DNA of 25,568 bases, taken from Tannerellaceae bacterium. Its GTDB lineage: Bacteria > Bacteroidota > Bacteroidia > Bacteroidales > Tannerellaceae. This document shows, one piece after another, positions 23,235-25,568 of this stretch (the stretch's first letter is position 1; each line of letters starts with the position of its first letter). The notes under the pieces were generated by a model. That model was not told the origin of the DNA, made no database searches, and saw nothing but the letters and a program-made list of their open reading frames with translations. The translations under genes and the position numbers were made by a program. The stretch spans positions 1 through 25,568 of the forward strand of contig JAITAD010000055.1 in NCBI GenBank assembly GCA_031284275.1, in the 5' to 3' direction.

Positions 23235-24209
23235 ATGAGAAGCGTAGAAGATAAATTTTCAACTGTCATTCAAAAGAACACCTTTTTTTTCTTCGATCAG
23301 GGATTTGAGGAAAATTACGAGGGTTATATCAACTCTCTGAAAGAGACTCTGCTGATAGTGAAGAACAAGATAGAAACGGAAGGCTTAAAGAAAGAAATCT
23401 TCGAGTGGTTGCTGAAAGAAAAGGAAAATGGTTTGCGTGCATTGCTTGCTCTCACAGGATTTTCCAATGAATATCTGAAACGGCTTACCACAATCCTTCG
23501 TATTGTTGATAATCCCGAACTCAATGCTCTCGTCTACAAAAAAAAATGGTACGACGACACGGATCCGGACAACATTCAGGAATGGTCGGATGGTTTTATT
23601 CTGAAGAAAATCCAAAACAGTGAAGATTTTCGCAAAGGATTGGTAAATATATTCTTTGAAGGGGCATCTATTCCTTTCATTGCAAACACAATTCCTCTGT
23701 TCGAGTTGAAGAAATTGAGTATTTCCAAACTCAAGTTTGATATCCCCGAACTCATAGATTCTTTGGTTCGTTACAAAGAAAAGGGAAGTTATAATGGGAT
23801 GAAGGGAAATAATCCTGAAACTGTCATTGCAAAACTGTGTGAAAAATTAGGTCTTACTTACGAAACAGGCGATTTAAGTGAGTTGATTGAATACGCATCT
23901 GACACGAAACGTACGATGGATTTTATTATTCCCAACAAGAAAAATCCGCTGATTATTGCAGAAAGTTCGTTTTTGGCGACCACTTCCTCAGGTCAGGGCG
24001 ATAAATCCAAAACCGAAATTTCCATTGATACGCTAATCAAGGAACATTATCCTGAAGCGAAATTTATTGGTTTTGTGGACGGTATCGGTTGGTATGTCCG
24101 CAAGGGCGATTTGCGGAGAATGGTAACGGCTTACGAGGATGTCTTTACATTCCATGCAGACGAGTTAAAACGGTTTGAAAAACTCTTAATGGAAACTTTC
24201 AGGCAATGA
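23235..24209 (+). CDS. Type II restriction endonuclease, DpnII/MboI-like fold (predicted)
   Basis: A 324-residue protein between two methyltransferase genes, which is the main reason for the call. A PD-(D/E)XK-like core is visible: Glu195 in KGNNPETVIAKL, Asp229 in TMDFIIPN, Glu243 in IIAESSF, and a downstream GFVDGIGWYVRKGDLR segment. The pattern of D, then E-x-[NS/K], then a Gly/Ser-rich turn (TTSSGQGDKSK) and DGxGWY resembles DpnII/MboI endonucleases as I recall them, although overall identity looks low and the DpnII length is a little shorter. The residue at the ExK lysine is Ser245; Lys257 or Lys259 may substitute. The N-terminal ~180 residues are helical and may hold specificity. Starts one base after MTase 1; its stop overlaps MTase 2 (ATGA). 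The recognition site is unknown. Confidence 0.78.
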   Translation: MRSVEDKFSTVIQKNTFFFFDQGFEENYEGYINSLKETLLIVKNKIETEGLKKEIFEWLLKEKENGLRALLALTGFSNEYLKRLTTILRIVDNPELNALVYKKKWYDDTDPDNIQEWSDGFILKKIQNSEDFRKGLVNIFFEGASIPFIANTIPLFELKKLSISKLKFDIPELIDSLVRYKEKGSYNGMKGNNPETVIAKLCEKLGLTYETGDLSELIEYASDTKRTMDFIIPNKKNPLIIAESSFLATTSSGQGDKSKTEISIDTLIKEHYPEAKFIGFVDGIGWYVRKGDLRRMVTAYEDVFTFHADELKRFEKLLMETFRQ

Positions 24210-25165
24210 CAGATAAATACTTAAATAAAATTTTGCAAGGCGATTGTTTGGAGCTTTTCAAAATGATACCTGATAATTCAGTAGACGTGACGTTTGCCGA
24301 TCCGCCCTTTAACCTGCAAAAGAGATACAGTAGTTACAACGACAACCTTGATTTCCAGGAGTATTTGGATTGGTGTGAAAAATGGATTTCCGAAATGGTA
24401 CGGGTAACCAAACCAACCGGTTCGATTTTCCTGCATAACATTCCCCGGTGGCTGACCTTCTACGCCGCCTACCTCAACAAGTTAGCCTCTTTTAAGCATT
24501 GGATTGCTTGGGATGCCCCCACGGCGCCTATGGGAAAATCCTTACAACCGGCACATTACGGTATTTTATTCTACACGAAAGAAGCCAAAGGAACAAAAAT
24601 CTACGAATTGCGGCAGCCGCATAAACGCGATCGTAAACAAGGGTATTTATGGAAAGACTATGGAGGTAAAAAAGAAGGATTACATCCGTTTGGGCCCTTG
24701 GTTTCGGATGTTTGGACGGATATACACAGAGTTAAACACAATAAGAATAGAGACCCTCATCCTTGCCAACTACCATTCCATTTGATGGATAGAATAATAC
24801 TGATGACAACAGACGAAGGGGATATTGTTTTAGACCCCTTTTCCGGCACTGGAACAACGGCAATTGCAGCGAAACGTATGGGACGCCAATATATTGGATT
24901 TGAATTGGACGAAACATACGTCCAAATATCCCGTGAAAAATTGAATCAGGTAAAGTCCGATTTTAAGATAGGGGATACTTGGGTGAGTTGTTATTTGAGA
25001 GAGATTGCAACATTCAGGGATAAGGACTGGAGCGATTTGGAAAAGTACTTTATCATCCCGAACCAGATGAGCGCCATTGATTATCAGAGAATAGTCTTAA
25101 AGGATAAGCTTCTAATTCCTAAAGATTTAGAATTTCACATCGAAGAACTCTCAATTCCTCTGTAA
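24206..25165 (+). CDS. Type II DNA methyltransferase 2 (beta-class amino-MTase)
   Basis: A 319-residue DNA N6-adenine or N4-cytosine methyltransferase. Catalytic motif IV FADPPF (residues 30-35) comes first and AdoMet motif I VLDPFSGTGTT (208-218) last, the beta-class order. In between, a highly characteristic segment (FLHNIPRWLTFYAAYL, AWDAPTAPMGKSLQP, PHKRDRK, LVSDVWTDIHRVKHNK) probably includes the target-recognition domain. CQLPFHLMDRII before motif I is a typical motif X region. About 60 extra C-terminal residues follow motif III-like sequence. Overlaps the endonuclease gene by 4 bases, so it is translationally coupled; it should protect the second strand or second target base of the recognition site. 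AT-rich like its partners. Confidence 0.9.
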   Translation: MTDKYLNKILQGDCLELFKMIPDNSVDVTFADPPFNLQKRYSSYNDNLDFQEYLDWCEKWISEMVRVTKPTGSIFLHNIPRWLTFYAAYLNKLASFKHWIAWDAPTAPMGKSLQPAHYGILFYTKEAKGTKIYELRQPHKRDRKQGYLWKDYGGKKEGLHPFGPLVSDVWTDIHRVKHNKNRDPHPCQLPFHLMDRIILMTTDEGDIVLDPFSGTGTTAIAAKRMGRQYIGFELDETYVQISREKLNQVKSDFKIGDTWVSCYLREIATFRDKDWSDLEKYFIIPNQMSAIDYQRIVLKDKLLIPKDLEFHIEELSIPL

Positions 25166-25230
25166 ATCGACACGGTTTTTTACCTACCTTCATACTTTCA
25201 TACCCGCCGCAAGGATACCCCCATTTTCCC

Positions 25231-25568
25231 TTATCGCCGAAAAAGAGTAACCCTGCGTTGCAGCAGAGAGAAGAGATAAAGGCAAAAAGGATAAAGGAAA
25301 AGAAGGAGAGTACGGTAAGCTAAGGACGAGCTGAAGGCAGAGAGCAACCACAGCAGGGTGGCGACGGTAAAGGTGCACAAGGTGGCGACATGGTCGTAAG
25401 GGACGGGGTAATGGCGGCGGCCGAGGGTATAGGAAAGGGTGACCATGAGGCCGTTGGAGACAGGGGTTGCCCAAGCACAGGCGATGAATCCGTACTTCGG
25501 CGCAAAGAGGATGATAATGGCTACGGTGGCCGTACAGCCGATGGCGGAGATGATGGCGCCCCAATAGG
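25231..25568 (-). CDS. Polysaccharide flippase-like membrane protein, C-terminal part (5' end outside window)
   Basis: The minus-strand frame is open to the window edge and ends at 25231, giving the last 112 residues of a multi-helix membrane protein. Two long hydrophobic helix pairs are seen: YWGAIISAIGCTATVAIIIL, then KYGFIACAWATPVSN with the ensuing GRRHYPVPYDH turn, then a run of helices ending in LLQRRVTLFRR. The KYG..ACAWAT and YP.PYD features fit Bacteroidetes oligosaccharide/lipid flippases (Wzx/MATE-like, polysaccharide biosynthesis C-terminal domain), which move lipid-linked sugars across the inner membrane. It is convergent with the restriction cassette; the 65 bases between hold no clear terminator. 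Confidence 0.72.
   Translation of the reverse strand, partial: YWGAIISAIGCTATVAIIILFAPKYGFIACAWATPVSNGLMVTLSYTLGRRHYPVPYDHVATLCTFTVATLLWLLSAFSSSLAYRTLLLFLYPFCLYLFSLLQRRVTLFRR

Noticed and set aside
25162..25183. Possible terminator after methyltransferase 2 (GTAAA/TTTAC with a T6 run)
   Set aside because: Only a 5-bp AT-rich stem, and the T-run lies inside the loop and stem rather than after it.
25190..25564. Minus-strand frame at the right edge rich in Pro, His and Arg
   Set aside because: The overlapping minus frame ending at 25231 encodes hydrophobic helices typical of a flippase and is open to the edge, so this one is its shadow.

Overview
The window looks like a chromosomal segment of a member of the Bacteroidales (phylum Bacteroidota). 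The evidence is a PCMD-domain protein next to a PorT-type beta-barrel protein, a transglutaminase lipoprotein, an OmpA protein with a coiled-coil linker, and promoters that match the Bacteroidetes -7 box TAnnTTTG, twice with a TTTG -33 box at exactly 19 bases. Most of it is fairly GC-rich (a 60-base line of cca counts 55% GC). The genus cannot be told from the sequence.

Layout. 1-1309: 3' end of a PCMD-domain gene and an outer-membrane beta-barrel gene. 1323-4001 (-): large transglutaminase lipoprotein, divergent from an OmpA-family gene (4168-5400). 5485-8227 (+): polyprenyl-phosphate sugar transferase, then hisH-hisA without hisF. 8246-11180 (-): rplU-rpmA-lysA and a membrane glycosyltransferase; rpmA and lysA overlap by 32 bases. 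11352-18450 (+): a tightly coupled operon gmd - M23 peptidase - tamB-like gene. 18522-19901 (-): argB, then tRNA-Glu, rpsT and tRNA-Gly(GCC). 19979-21995 (+): tRNA-Gly(CCC) with a strong terminator, then cca-folB. 21992-25165 (+): an AT-richer type II restriction-modification cassette in the order methyltransferase - endonuclease - methyltransferase (a 60-base line counts 35% GC), whose first start codon overlaps the folB stop. 25231-25568 (-): the 3' end of a polysaccharide flippase-like membrane protein, cut by the window edge.

Working together. The sugar transferase, glycosyltransferase, gmd and flippase supply surface-polysaccharide chemistry, although they are not in one cluster. The gmd-M23-tamB group joins nucleotide-sugar synthesis to cell-wall hydrolysis and outer-membrane biogenesis. 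The rest is housekeeping: translation (L21, L27, S20, tRNAs, CCA addition), histidine, lysine/diaminopimelate, arginine and folate synthesis. The restriction cassette is the clearest accessory element and appears to have been captured in frame-tight fashion behind folB. No stretch longer than 300 bases lacks a gene. I saw no CRISPR array, insertion sequence or rRNA.
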